A program made the position numbers and the translations under genes. DNA of 64,000 nucleotides from Oscillospiraceae bacterium (GTDB lineage Bacteria; Bacillota; Clostridia; Oscillospirales; CAG-272), in assembly GCA_022009675.1 (NCBI GenBank), contig CP091718.1, positions 310,001-374,000 of the forward strand, given 5' to 3'. The notes beneath the pieces are model-generated. The model was given only the letters and a program-made list of their open reading frames with translations. It was not told where the DNA came from and did not search any database. Shown one piece after another: positions 1-8,926 of the stretch. The number at the start of each line of letters is the position of its first letter. Position 1 is the stretch's first letter.

Positions 1-229
1 CGTCCGCCTCCCGGTATCCCTCCGCATACGCCGCAAGCCCGACAAGAGCCGGAACGCCCAGCGAGTAGATCACCAGCCGGATGACAGTCTGCGCAAGGTA
101 GGAAAGCAGCACAAAGCGATCCAACAGCTTCAGGAACAGCGCCTCAATCAGCATGACGAGAACGCAGGACAGAAAGAAGTAGACAAAATAGATTGCCGCA
201 TTCAGCAGAACCCGTCTGACCCTTCCCAT
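1..229 (-). CDS. Membrane protein, N-terminal part (runs off left edge)
   Basis: Only the first 76 codons are in the window. They begin MGRVRRVLLNAAIYF and form a basic N-terminus followed by two strongly hydrophobic stretches (about residues 8-30 and 45-68), so this is an integral membrane protein. A G-rich ribosome-binding site overlaps the end of the upstream DUF1836 gene, which stops 10 bases away, so the two are probably co-transcribed. An in-frame GTG two codons earlier is an alternative start. I do not recognise the family. Confidence 0.7.
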   Translation of the reverse strand, partial: MGRVRRVLLNAAIYFVYFFLSCVLVMLIEALFLKLLDRFVLLSYLAQTVIRLVIYSLGVPALVGLAAYAEGYREAD

Positions 230-239
230 GCGCACCCCC

Positions 240-839
240 TTACCCGACCGTGTCGGTGGCACGCGTGCGCAGGTCGATCAGCATATCGTCCGCGTGCCGC
301 TTGAGAACAGCGGCATAGTACGCCGCAACGATAATCTCCAGCGCGTTGTTGAGGCGCTCATGTGCGCCCGGGCGGATCTCGGCATAGTCCGCCGTAACTT
401 CCCGGATAACACCGCGAATCGAGGCGCCGGAGCAGTTGTCCTCCTCTATCAGGCGATCCAGTATCTTGCAGATGTAATCGTACAGAACGGAATCGCGGAT
501 AATATCGTCGCTCCGGTCGTCCACTCTGCCGTTGATGTAATGCAGGAGGAACGCGATATGATCCAGCTGTACGCAGGAGCGGAGCATATTGATGATGAGA
601 ATGTGCGCCACCTGGTCAACGGTATAGCGCTTGAGCGGCGCATTCTCCACCCAGCCGCGCTTGATCCAGTTCTGAAGCGTGGAGCCGTCAATCCCCGAAA
701 CATCGCGGATACGGGACAGCATAACGCCGTCACTGGGGAAAAACACGCGGTCAAGGAAGTCCCGCCCGGTGACGTTTCCAGCCGCCGCTCTGGTCAGCCG
801 GGTTCCCGGCACCATAGTATCATGTATTTCAAGATTCAT
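240..839 (-). CDS. DUF1836 domain protein, MerR/HTH-like
   Basis: About 199 residues. The central segment (MLSRIRDVSGIDGSTLQNW, then KRYTVDQVAHILIINMLR and QLDHIAFLLHYING) is characteristic of DUF1836, a clostridial family with a helix-turn-helix resembling MerR proteins, so a DNA-binding role is likely but inferred. The start at 839 is chosen because a GGAGG lies 7 bases upstream; an ATG at 854 lacks this. A consensus sigma-A promoter precedes it, and two copies of TGCGATTGT overlap the -35 region, which could allow autoregulation. It is followed by a membrane protein gene. Confidence 0.85.
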   Translation of the reverse strand: MNLEIHDTMVPGTRLTRAAAGNVTGRDFLDRVFFPSDGVMLSRIRDVSGIDGSTLQNWIKRGWVENAPLKRYTVDQVAHILIINMLRSCVQLDHIAFLLHYINGRVDDRSDDIIRDSVLYDYICKILDRLIEEDNCSGASIRGVIREVTADYAEIRPGAHERLNNALEIIVAAYYAAVLKRHADDMLIDLRTRATDTVG

Positions 840-884
840 ACAGCCACCTCCCACACAGCTATCATTCTATATTGTGTTGTCTCC

Positions 885-913
885 ATTATATCCTGCGGTC
901 TTGCGATTGTCAA
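885..913 (-). promoter_or_regulatory. Sigma-A promoter of the DUF1836 gene
   Basis: On the minus strand this reads TTGACA, 17 bases, TATAAT: a perfect consensus. It lies about 45 bases upstream of the DUF1836 start codon. Confidence 0.88.
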
Positions 914-930
914 GAAGGTCATGCGATTGT
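902..930. repeat. Two direct copies of TGCGATTGT, 20 bp apart
   Basis: Copies at 902-910 and 922-930. The first overlaps the -35 box of the DUF1836 promoter and the second is two helical turns upstream. The spacing suits a regulator binding one face of the DNA. The regulator is unknown; autoregulation is a guess. Confidence 0.4.
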
Positions 931-1040
931 TTGCGAATCATTTACAATTCCCTTCATATTCTTTAAGAGCACCTCTGCATACTCACCGTGCGGCGAGGGA
1001 GGCATTGTAATCAAGGTGCCGCAGGCAAGGGGGCTACGCT

Positions 1041-1706
1041 ATGGAAAAGAAAAGCACTATCCGGAAAAGGCATTTCCGCCTGCAGGTCAGTCCGGCGGCA
1101 CTCCTGCTCGTCGGCGGAGCGGCAGTATGGGCGGCTTCGGCGGCGGAGGAAGGCATGCGCCCCGCGGCATTGCTTCTTCTGGGGCTTGCGGCATTGATCC
1201 ACGAGCTGGGACACCTCGCGGCGGCGGTCGCCTGCGGTGTCCGGATAACCGGTATGCGGCTTGACCTGTTCGGTGCGCGGCTGGAATTGCCGGGGTTGCT
1301 TTCCTATCGGCAGGAGCTGCTTGTCGCCCTCGGCGGTCCTGCCGCCAATCTGCTAACGGCTGCCGTGCTGTTCCGCGCGTGGACAGCCTGCGGCTGTCCG
1401 GTCTGCGGCGCATCGCCGTCCCTGTCCGGCTGGGCACTGGTTCTGGGCGTTCTGCTGCCCGCATCACTGGGACTTTGCGGCGTGAACCTGTTGCCCGTCG
1501 CCTCACGGGACGGCGGGCGGATACTTTCCTGCCTGCTTTCACTGACTCTCGGCGCGGACGCTGCCCGCCGTGTCCTGCGCCTGCTCTCGCTGTTTCTTCT
1601 GTCGTTGCTCTGGTTACTGTCGGTCTATGCCCTGCTTCGCGCCGGACAGTTCCTCTCGCTGTTCGTATTTTCCTTCAGTCTGCTGGTCCGGTGCATGGTG
1701 CACTGA
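1041..1706 (+). CDS. M50 family zinc metalloprotease (SpoIVFB-like)
   Basis: 221 residues with several membrane segments. HELGH at residues 54-58 supplies the zinc ligands and catalytic Glu; the second M50 signature, N-x7-D-G-G, is at about 149-159. The length and order (basic N-terminus, HExxH in an early membrane helix, DGGR in a later one) match SpoIVFB-type site-2 proteases, which cut substrates within the membrane. No SpoIVFA partner is adjacent, so a role in sporulation is only possible. The 3' end overlaps the annotated end of the convergent gene by 82 bases. Confidence 0.85.
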   Translation: MEKKSTIRKRHFRLQVSPAALLLVGGAAVWAASAAEEGMRPAALLLLGLAALIHELGHLAAAVACGVRITGMRLDLFGARLELPGLLSYRQELLVALGGPAANLLTAAVLFRAWTACGCPVCGASPSLSGWALVLGVLLPASLGLCGVNLLPVASRDGGRILSCLLSLTLGADAARRVLRLLSLFLLSLLWLLSVYALLRAGQFLSLFVFSFSLLVRCMVH

Positions 1707-3208
1707 CACCCGATGCCCAGGTGCAAAACCGAAAGGCGGCACACTTCCCCGGCGGTGCGTGCCGGGGTGAGGCAGGGGTCGGGTGCGGGCAGCCGCAGTT
1801 CGGCGCAGGCGCGGTACAGCCCGCACAGCCCGCCGAACGCCACATCGGGCAGGCGCGTTCCCTCTGCGTCCCTCTGCCCGAGGCGGATGCCGCGCAGTGC
1901 AACCGACAGCGACACAGCCGCCGGATCGGCGCCCGCCTCCGTCAGGGCAGACAGTACCGCGCGAACCGCCTGCGCACTCTGCCGGCTGGCAGCAGGCATC
2001 AGGTCGGCATCCGTTCCCGCCGTCAGAGTGACCGAGGTCTCCGCCGCCAGCACCCCGCCCGGCAGGGACAGCACAGTCGGCGCGGGAACCTCCGCCTCGA
2101 TCGGGGCAGTCTCGGCTCCGCCCGACTGCGCCGCGTCAGGACGGACACCGTACAGGCATATGCCGACTGTTGTTCCGAGCGTTTCGATCCCACAATGCGC
2201 CAGTAAATGCCCTCGGTTCAGGAGCGACAGGTGCCGGTCGCTAAACGCCTGCCCGATCACGATCGGGGAAACGGGCAGATTCATCTCCCGGCAGAATGTC
2301 CAAAAGGCAGACAAATCGGTACGCCGCAGGCGCAGGAGGTAGGCAGGGCGCACGGCGTCCTCCGCTCCCGTCCCCACGCGCGTGAACTCTGCCATGATAT
2401 CCCCGGTACACGTCGGGCAAACGACATCCGTCTGGATATGTGCGCCGTCCGGGCACAGCGCCGCTGCCGCCAGCGGCAGGGGACGCCCGCTTAAGGCAAC
2501 AATATTTGTCATCCGCTCCCCCGTTGTGCGAATCCTCGCAGGAACGGAAAAAAACGCGGACACTGCCCGATCCGGCAGGTCACGCGCCAGCAGGATCAGA
2601 TCATCGGACGCAAAGCGTGCCGCCCGTTCCGCGCGGAAAGAGGCATCCTCCTGCCGACGGATGCAGACAAGCCGCGCCGTATCTCCGGCAACAAACCGGG
2701 CAACCGGCACGTATCCGTCCGCCAGCGCCCGCGCTCCGGCGGCGGCAGGGCAGGCGGCGTCCTCGGCAAGCACACGCACCGGTGCATCGGCAGGACGTTC
2801 CCCAGACGGCGCAGGTAGCTGTCCGTCGCGGTCAGAATCTCCGGCAGGGTGCAGGGGCGCGGGCACGCCGCCCGCCAGCAGGCGGCGGCGCGCCATCAAA
2901 TCAGCCCACGTCTCCGCCACGGCGTCACTGTCCGTACAGACCTCGCCCACACCCACACGGGCGGCATCGGAAGCCGTCAGACTGTGCAGGGTCGCCAGCA
3001 GGCGCACCTCGCCCACAAGCGGCTCACGCAGTTCCCTCTCCCGGTACACCGCCTGTATCGCGGCGAAAACAGCGACGGACATATCCAGTCCCAACGACTG
3101 GTTCAGCCTCGGCAGCGCATCGGGCGGCAGCTCACAGAAGGGGTGGATCTGCCGACTCTCAAACGGCGGCTCCCGGAATTCATCGGTTCTGAAGGTGTAT
3201 TGCTCCAT
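1625..3208 (-). CDS. Unrecognised 527-residue protein downstream of mtaB
   Basis: Starts at 3208 with an AAAGGA ribosome-binding site and reads MEQYTFRTDEF. It lies 59 bases after mtaB, so it is probably in its operon. No signal peptide or membrane segment is apparent. A middle section has a possible Cys pair (VVCPTCTG) and segments such as LAHCGIETLGTTVGICLYG and FGGLCGLYRACAELRLP. The latter faintly recalls AIR-synthase-fold proteins, but I do not assign a family. The last 27 codons overlap the convergent M50 gene and look poor, so an undetected frame break near 1700 may have lengthened it. Confidence 0.6.
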   Translation of the reverse strand: MEQYTFRTDEFREPPFESRQIHPFCELPPDALPRLNQSLGLDMSVAVFAAIQAVYRERELREPLVGEVRLLATLHSLTASDAARVGVGEVCTDSDAVAETWADLMARRRLLAGGVPAPLHPAGDSDRDGQLPAPSGERPADAPVRVLAEDAACPAAAGARALADGYVPVARFVAGDTARLVCIRRQEDASFRAERAARFASDDLILLARDLPDRAVSAFFSVPARIRTTGERMTNIVALSGRPLPLAAAALCPDGAHIQTDVVCPTCTGDIMAEFTRVGTGAEDAVRPAYLLRLRRTDLSAFWTFCREMNLPVSPIVIGQAFSDRHLSLLNRGHLLAHCGIETLGTTVGICLYGVRPDAAQSGGAETAPIEAEVPAPTVLSLPGGVLAAETSVTLTAGTDADLMPAASRQSAQAVRAVLSALTEAGADPAAVSLSVALRGIRLGQRDAEGTRLPDVAFGGLCGLYRACAELRLPAPDPCLTPARTAGEVCRLSVLHLGIGCQCTMHRTSRLKENTNSERNCPARSRA

Positions 3209-3267
3209 ATACAAAAATCCTTTCTGCCGGCACGTGTTTCCTGTTTCTCTTCCGCCGGGGTACGACC

Positions 3268-4594
3268 TCAGATAAACTCTGCCGTCAGCACCCCGCCGTC
3301 GCGGGAGCGCGGCAGGACGGTTGCCCTCACTGCCGCGCAGATCAGCCCCGGCAGCCACCCGCACCTCCAGGAATTCCGGCGTGTGCCCGAAGCACATCCC
3401 CCTCACGGCTTTCGAACAGCACGGACAGCGGGCGCCCCGCACGCAGGACGGCATCCAGAATGGCATCCCGGCTTTGCTCCGACACGGCAGACAGCTCCGC
3501 CGCGCGCCGGCGTCTGATCGGCTCCGGCACCTGCTCCGGCATAGTCGCGGCAGGCGTTCCCGCCCGGCGGGAGTACGGGAAAACATGAATATGCAGGAAA
3601 CCGACCCGCCGCGCGAACTGCCAGCGAAGCGGCAAACTCCTCCTCGGTTTCGCCGGGGAAGCCGACAATCATGTCCGTTGTCAGCTGGACGTGCGGGATT
3701 GCCGCGCGCAGACGGGCAATCGCCGCCTCCGCCTGGTCTGCGTTGTAGCGGCGGTGCATCCGGGCAAGCGTGGCACTGCATCCGCTCTGCACCGAGAGAT
3801 GGAAGTGCGGCGCCAGCGACGGCAGGGCGGAGACAATCTCCACAAAGCGCGGCGTCATGACCGAGGGGTCAAGCGATCCCAGCCGCACCCGTCCGATGCC
3901 GGGCAGCGCATCCACCGCACGTAAAAAGGTCGCACAGCCGGGGCGAATCGGGGAGATCACGTCCCCAGGAGCCGGTTTCAATGCCGGTCAGCACCACCTC
4001 GCGGCATCCGCCCGCGACCAATCCGCGCACCTCGTCCAGCACGGCTTCCGCCGGTTTGGAGCGCACAGGTCCCCGCGCATCCGGGATGGCACAGTAAGTA
4101 CAGCGGCACTCGCAGCCGTCCTCAATCTTGACATAGGCGCGGGTACGCTCAAAGTGCGTGATGGTCATCGCCTCAAAGGCGCTCCCCTCCAGCGTTCCGA
4201 CCTCAAGGAGCGGACGCGCCGGTTTCACCCCGGCGCGCCACAGGCTGACCGCCGCATCCGCAACCGCCAGCTTGTTCCGGTTTCCGACGATGCAGTCCAC
4301 GCCGGGAATGGCAGCGATGGCATCCGCCGCCTTCTGTGCCGAACAGCCCGTGACGATCAGGAACGCCTCCGGGTTTTCGGACAGCAGGCGCCGGATCGCC
4401 TGCCGCGCCTTGCGGTCGGATTCTGCCGTCACGGTACAGGTATTGACCACGTAAAGATCGCAGACCTCCTGCGGCGGACGGATCGTAAAGCCGCGCGCCG
4501 TCAGTGCCTCGGCAATCGCTTCTGATTCATACTGATTGACTTTGCAGCCCTGCGTCAGGACAGCGGCGCTGGGACGGGATTCGGTCACGGACAT
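3268..4594 (-). CDS. mtaB: tRNA N6-threonylcarbamoyladenosine methylthiotransferase, frame broken four times
   Basis: A radical-SAM enzyme that thiomethylates t6A37 in tRNAs decoding ANN codons. After MSVTESRPSAAVLTQGCKVN come the N-terminal MTTase cysteines (GCKVNQYES, VNTCTV, TGCSAQ), then the radical-SAM motif C-x3-C-x2-C (CECRCTYCAIP) and TTDMIVGFPGE. Four one-base insertions must be removed to read it through: in the A run at 3923-3927, at 3621-3622, in the C run at 3398-3402, and near 3334-3338. The correct end is then VLTAEFI with TGA at 3268. The TRAM-like C-terminus begins near FGHTPEFLEV. Confidence 0.88.
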
Positions 4595-4663
4595 AGCGGA
4601 AACATCTCCTTGCGGTACGGCGGGATTGGCGCACGCGCACCCGGAACCGCCGCAGTTGCTCTT

Positions 4664-4692
4664 ATTGTAGCACGGCACTCCGGGAATGTAAA
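4664..4692 (-). promoter_or_regulatory. Probable sigma-A promoter of mtaB
   Basis: Minus strand TTTACA, 17 bases, TACAAT, about 70 bases upstream of the mtaB start. Confidence 0.65.
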
Positions 4693-4748
4693 TACGCAAA
4701 GTGTAAAAAGGTTTTATGTTTTTTTGCGCGGGAATTTGCCGATAGCTC

Positions 4749-4777
4749 TTGCAAAATGCGGGAAAAGGGAGTATAAT
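4749..4777 (+). promoter_or_regulatory. Sigma-A promoter of upp
   Basis: TTGCAA, 17 bases, TATAAT, about 70 bases upstream of the upp start codon. Confidence 0.8.
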
Positions 4778-4848
4778 ACCCCCAGTATGCATGGGCGGCG
4801 CCGCCCGGTGCCGCGCCGATATTGTATGAAGGCAAGGAGAAAAACATC

Positions 4849-5478
4849 ATGAGCAACCTGCACGTTATCGACCACCCGCTGATTACCCATAAGCTGTCCA
4901 TCATGCGCAACCGCAAGACCGGCTCCAAGGACTTCCGGGAGCTGCTCAACGAAATCGCCATGCTGATGGGCTATGAGGTCTTCCGCGATCTGCCGCTGGA
5001 GGAAATCACCATCGAGACACCCATTACCAAGATGAAGGCAAAGATGGTGTCCGGACGCAAGCTCGCCATCGTGCCGATCCTGCGCGCGGGTCTTGGCATG
5101 GTAGACGGGCTGCAGAGCCTGGTTCCGGTCGCCAAGGTCGGTCACATCGGGATGTACCGCGACCCGGAGACACATAAGCCGGTAGAGTACTACTGCAAGC
5201 TCCCCACCGACATTGAGGAGCGTCTGGTGGTTCTGGTCGATCCCATGCTGGCGACAGGCGGTTCCGCCGTGGACGCGCTGTGCAAGCTGAAGGAGCACGG
5301 TTGCCGTAACATCCGCTTCATGTGCCTTGTGGCGGCGCCGGAGGGCGTCAAAGCCGTGCAGGAAGCGCATCCGGACGTGGACATCTACACCGCCGCGCTG
5401 GACGAGTGCCTCAACGAGCACGCCTACATCGTGCCCGGTCTGGGCGACGCGGGCGACCGCATCTTCGGCACGCTGTAA
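4849..5478 (+). CDS. upp: Uracil phosphoribosyltransferase
   Basis: Converts uracil and PRPP to UMP in pyrimidine salvage. 209 residues, the usual length. The PRPP-binding loop VDPMLATGGSA is at about residues 129-139 and the C-terminal uracil-binding segment YIVPGLGDAGDR is present. The start at 4849 (MSNLHVIDHPLI) is preceded by AAGGAG; the reading frame extends slightly further upstream but without a better signal. It has its own promoter and a strong terminator, so it is a single-gene unit. Confidence 0.97.
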   Translation: MSNLHVIDHPLITHKLSIMRNRKTGSKDFRELLNEIAMLMGYEVFRDLPLEEITIETPITKMKAKMVSGRKLAIVPILRAGLGMVDGLQSLVPVAKVGHIGMYRDPETHKPVEYYCKLPTDIEERLVVLVDPMLATGGSAVDALCKLKEHGCRNIRFMCLVAAPEGVKAVQEAHPDVDIYTAALDECLNEHAYIVPGLGDAGDRIFGTL

Positions 5479-5513
5479 GCGTCCGGCGGCAGACCGCAAC
5501 AAGTTTTTCTGCA

Positions 5514-5552
5514 CCGGGGGCTGTCGGATTCCCATCGACAGCCCCCGGTTTT
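5514..5552 (+). terminator. Intrinsic terminator after upp
   Basis: A perfect 13-bp stem (CCGGGGGCTGTCG and its complement) with a 9-base loop, followed by TTTT. Confidence 0.88.
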
Positions 5553-5580
5553 CCGAATTTCCCGCAAAGGAGCCTGTGCT

Positions 5581-6586
5581 ATGCGCACCATGAAAATCGG
5601 CAGGAACGACGCCGGACAGCGGCTGGATAAATTCCTTGCCAAGGCGGTCAGGGGGCTGCCCGCCTCCCTGATGTATAAATTCATCCGCACAAAGAAAATC
5701 AAAGTCAACCGGGCACGGGCGGAGCAGTCCCAGCTGCTCCGCGAGGGGGACGAAATCCAGCTCTTCATCAAGGACGAGTTCTTCGGTGCCCCCTCGGAGG
5801 ACAAAAGTGCGCTGGGCGCGATCCGTCCCAAACTGGATATCCTGTATGAGGACGAGCATATTCTGCTGCTCAACAAGCGCCCCGGCGTGCTGGTTCACGA
5901 TGACGCCGCAGGCGGCGAAAACACGCTGATCCTGCACGTGCAGGCGTACCTGTACGGCAAGGGGGAGTACGATCCCGCCGACGAGCAGTCCTTCGCCCCC
6001 CGCCCTGTGCAACCGCATCGACCGCAACACCGGCGGCATCGTCATCGCCGCCAAGGACGCGGAGGCTCTGCGCGACATGAACCGCCTCATCCGGGAGGAT
6101 CAGCTCTCCAAGTTCTACCTCTGCCTGTGCCACGGCAGTATGGAACGCCCGGCGGCAACCCTGCATGGTTTCCTTGCCAAGGACAGCGCCCGCAATCTCG
6201 TGCGCGTGGAGGATCACCCCTTCCCCGGTGCACGGGAGATCATCACCAAGTACCGCGTGCTGGACACGCGGGGAAAAGGGGCGGATGCGGTGTCACTTCT
6301 GCAGGTCGAGCTGGTCACGGGACGCACGCATCAGATACGCGCGCACCTCGCGCACATCGGGCACCCCCTGCTGGGGGACGGCAAGTACGGCATCAACCGC
6401 GCCGACCGGCAGGAGGGCTTCAAGTATCAGGCACTGTACGCATGGCGGCTGGATTTTTATATCCCCGGCGACGGGGGGAGCCTTGCCTACCTGCGCGGGC
6501 GCTCCTTCCGTCTGAATCCGGCGGACATCTGGTTCACCAAGGGCTACCGCCTTCCCCTGTCGGACGGCAGGGAGGTCACAACATGA
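5581..6586 (+). CDS. RluA-family pseudouridine synthase with S4 domain, one frame break
   Basis: Modifies uridines in large-subunit rRNA or tRNA. The N-terminal S4-like domain contains AGQRLDKFLAKA. The catalytic motif is NRIDRNTGG at about residue 143, with its Asp, and the RluA signature GRTHQIRAHLAHIGHPLLGD follows near 245-264. One extra C in the run at 5996-6001 splits the gene just before the catalytic motif; deleting it joins SFAPALCNRIDRN. The ribosome-binding site is AAAGGAG. The stop overlaps the lnt start (ATGA), so the two are translationally coupled. Confidence 0.9.
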
Positions 6587-8211
6587 AGCCGTTCGCCCCG
6601 CGCCTGCACGCCGCGCCCCGGTGGCTCTTCTGGCTGTTGCTGCTGTCCGGAGCACTGCTGCTGGGACTGTGCATCCTGTTCCCTGTACTGGGTGTACTGG
6701 AATGGGTGGCGGCAGTGCCGTCCGGGCTTGCCATTCTGACGGCGGCACGTGACCGGAGCATACGCCTGCGCCGGATGTACGGCTACGGCTTCTGCTTCTT
6801 CGGTTGCTTCTACCTTGTCAACTTCCATTGGTTCCTGTATATGTACCCGCTGACCTTCGCGGGACTGTCGGATGCCGCCTCGGCGGTCGTGGTCATCGTG
6901 GCGTGGTTCGGGCTGTCGGCACTTCAGACAGTGGGCGCGGCGGCACTGTTCCCGCTCTTTGCGGTCGCCGTGCGCGGAAAAATTCCTGTCCGGCAAGCCG
7001 ATCCTGCAGCCGTTGCTGTTCGCCGCCCTGTGGGCAGTGCGGGAATGGATTCAGGCAAGCATCGGGTGGGCAGGTGTACCGTGGGCAAGACTGCCGCTCG
7101 GGCAGGTCGGGCTCCGCCTGACTCTGCAGAGTGCCGCCTTTCTCGGCTCCTATTTCGTCTCCTTCCTGCTGATCGCGGTGAGTATGCTGATTGCCGACCT
7201 GCTCCTGCACCCGGATCGGGCGCGGCTGTGCGGCATTCTGGCGGGCAGTCTGCTGGTCGGGAACCTCGCACTCGGCGGTCTGCGCCTGCTGACCCGCCCG
7301 GCGGAGGGCAATGCGGTACAGGTCGCCGCGATCCAGGGCAATATGTCCTCGTTGGAAAAATGGTCCGGCAATTCCGTTTCCGCCGAGCGCTACGAGACGC
7401 TGACGCGAAAGGCGGCGGCAGAGGGAGCTACGCTGATCGTCTGGCCGGAAACGGCACTGACTGTCACGATAGACCGTTCCGCCGCTGCCCGCGACCGGCT
7501 GAGCCGGCTCGCACGCGAAAACCGGCGCAACCCTGCTGGTAGGCGTCTTTACCTCCGGGACGGGCACCGAAAGCAACCGGCAGTACAATTCCGTCGTCGC
7601 TTTCCTGCCGGACGGAAGTATGTGCGAAACAGTGTACAGCAAGCAAAAGCCCGTCCCCTTCGGGGAATTCGTCCCCTACCGGGAGCTGGTCATGCTGCTG
7701 GTGCCGCCGCTGGCAGACATCGGGATGCTGGAAAACGATCTGCTGGTCGGCGACCGCTCCGAGGTGTTCGACCTCGGGGTCGGGCGGGTCGGGTCCCTGA
7801 TCTGCTTTTGATTCCATCTACGAAAGCACCGCGCTGGACAGTGTGCGCCGCGGGGCTCAACTGCTGGCGGTGTCCACCAACGACTCCTGGTTCCAGGACT
7901 CGCGCGGCGTCTGGATGCACAACGCGCAGTCCAGCCTGCGGGCAATCGAAACCGGGCGGTATGTCGTCCGGGCGGGCAACACGGGCGTGTCCTCCGTCAT
8001 CGATCCGACCGGGCAGGTCACGGCGGAGCTGGATCCGCTTCTGACCGGCTACGTGCCGGGAACGGTACGTCTGTGCGAGGAACGGACGCTGTACACCCGC
8101 ATCGGGAACCTGTTCGCGTACCTGTGCGCGGCACTGTGTGCGGCGGCTGTGCTTGCCAACCCGGCAGAAATGGTCGTGCGGCGCCTGCGCGCGGGCAGAA
8201 AAAGCGAATGA
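6583..8211 (+). CDS. lnt: Apolipoprotein N-acyltransferase, three frame breaks
   Basis: About 540 residues: an N-terminal block of hydrophobic helices, then a nitrilase-like domain. All three catalytic residues are visible: Glu in VWPETAL, Lys in SKQKPVPFGEF, Cys in SLICFDSIYES. Extra bases lie in the A run 6978-6982, at CC 7522-7523, and in the T run 7806-7809; removing each restores the family sequence. Lnt N-acylates lipoproteins at the outer face of the membrane. It is classically proteobacterial and actinobacterial but occurs in some Firmicutes, and this window has several lipoprotein substrates. Confidence 0.92.
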
Positions 8212-8300
8212 ACCCCCGTGCTGATGGCTGTCCGGTGACATGAACTGTCCGTAAACTTGATGAATGTATGGTAAACTTGTGAATAATCACGGAATGCCCC

Positions 8301-8329
8301 TTGACAAATCCGTGGGGAAGGGCTATAAT
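8301..8329 (+). promoter_or_regulatory. Sigma-A promoter of small lipoprotein gene
   Basis: TTGACA, 17 bases, TATAAT: perfect consensus about 80 bases before the start codon. The rest of 8212-8390 shows nothing else I can name. Confidence 0.88.
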
Positions 8330-8406
8330 GACAGACGAAATCGGCGCCGGGCGTGCCGCTCCGCGACATCCTGTGCGACCGTGACATTTTTTGAAAGGAG
8401 TACCCC

Positions 8407-8768
8407 ATGAAAAAAAGTCTATTCGTATCCTGGCACTGGCGCTGGCTCTCCTGACGGTTGTTACCGTTCTGGCTTCCTGCGGCAACAAGCTGTCCGGCGA
8501 GTATGAGTGCAAGGTTGGTCTTGTCACCGTCAGCATCAAGTTCAGCGGCAGCAAGGCAACCTTTACCGGCGCGTCCCAAATCCCCGGTCTCACCGCTGTG
8601 ACTGACGGCAAGGAAGTCACGTACAAGATCGTTGACAAGGACGACGGCTCGCAGACCATCGAGTTCACGGTTGAGGAAGGCAAGGATCCCGTTTCGCTTC
8701 CCTTCTCTCAGGACAAGGACAAGAAGACCATCACGCTGGCTAAGTTGTTTGTCTTTAACAAGAAGTAA
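8407..8768 (+). CDS. Small lipoprotein, frame break in the start-proximal A run
   Basis: About 118 residues. The signal sequence SIRILALALALLTVVTVLASC ends in the lipobox L-A-S-C, so the protein is a membrane-anchored lipoprotein; the remainder is a compact polar domain with no recognised family. AAAGGAG sits 6 bases before the ATG at 8407, but the following A7 run (8410-8416) puts that ATG out of frame. Two extra A bases, or one missing, would explain it. A TTG at 8391 is in frame but has no ribosome-binding site. It has its own promoter and terminator. Confidence 0.8.
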
Positions 8769-8780
8769 ACAACCATACGG

Positions 8781-8808
8781 AACCGCTCCTCTCGGGGGAG
8801 CGGTTTTG
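8781..8808 (+). terminator. Intrinsic terminator after the small lipoprotein gene
   Basis: A 9-bp stem, AACCGCTCC paired with GGAGCGGTT, followed by TTT. Confidence 0.8.
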
Positions 8809-8843
8809 CTATGCGGGGAACCGGGCTTTTTTCGGTTTTCTCA

Positions 8844-8872
8844 TTGACAAACGCCGCGCGTTGATATATAAT
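8844..8872 (+). promoter_or_regulatory. Sigma-A promoter of the glycosidase-like gene
   Basis: TTGACA, 17 bases, TATAAT, about 55 bases before the start at 8927. Confidence 0.87.
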
Positions 8873-8926
8873 GGTAGGGCAATGTGAATACCCCTGCATG
8901 ACGCAGGTGCAGAAAGGACAATACTC

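Noticed and set aside
7801..7815. CTTTTGA sites (here, 14198 and 44459) as programmed frameshift sites like prfB (CTTTGAC)
   Set aside because: prfB has a Shine-Dalgarno-like element upstream and is one gene. Most other breaks here lack a stop codon at the site and share no slippery sequence, so a common programmed mechanism is not supported.
8410..8416. Phase-variable poly-A tract switching the small lipoprotein
   Set aside because: Possible in principle, but the same kind of break occurs in genes unlikely to be switched, so it is better explained by the general pattern.
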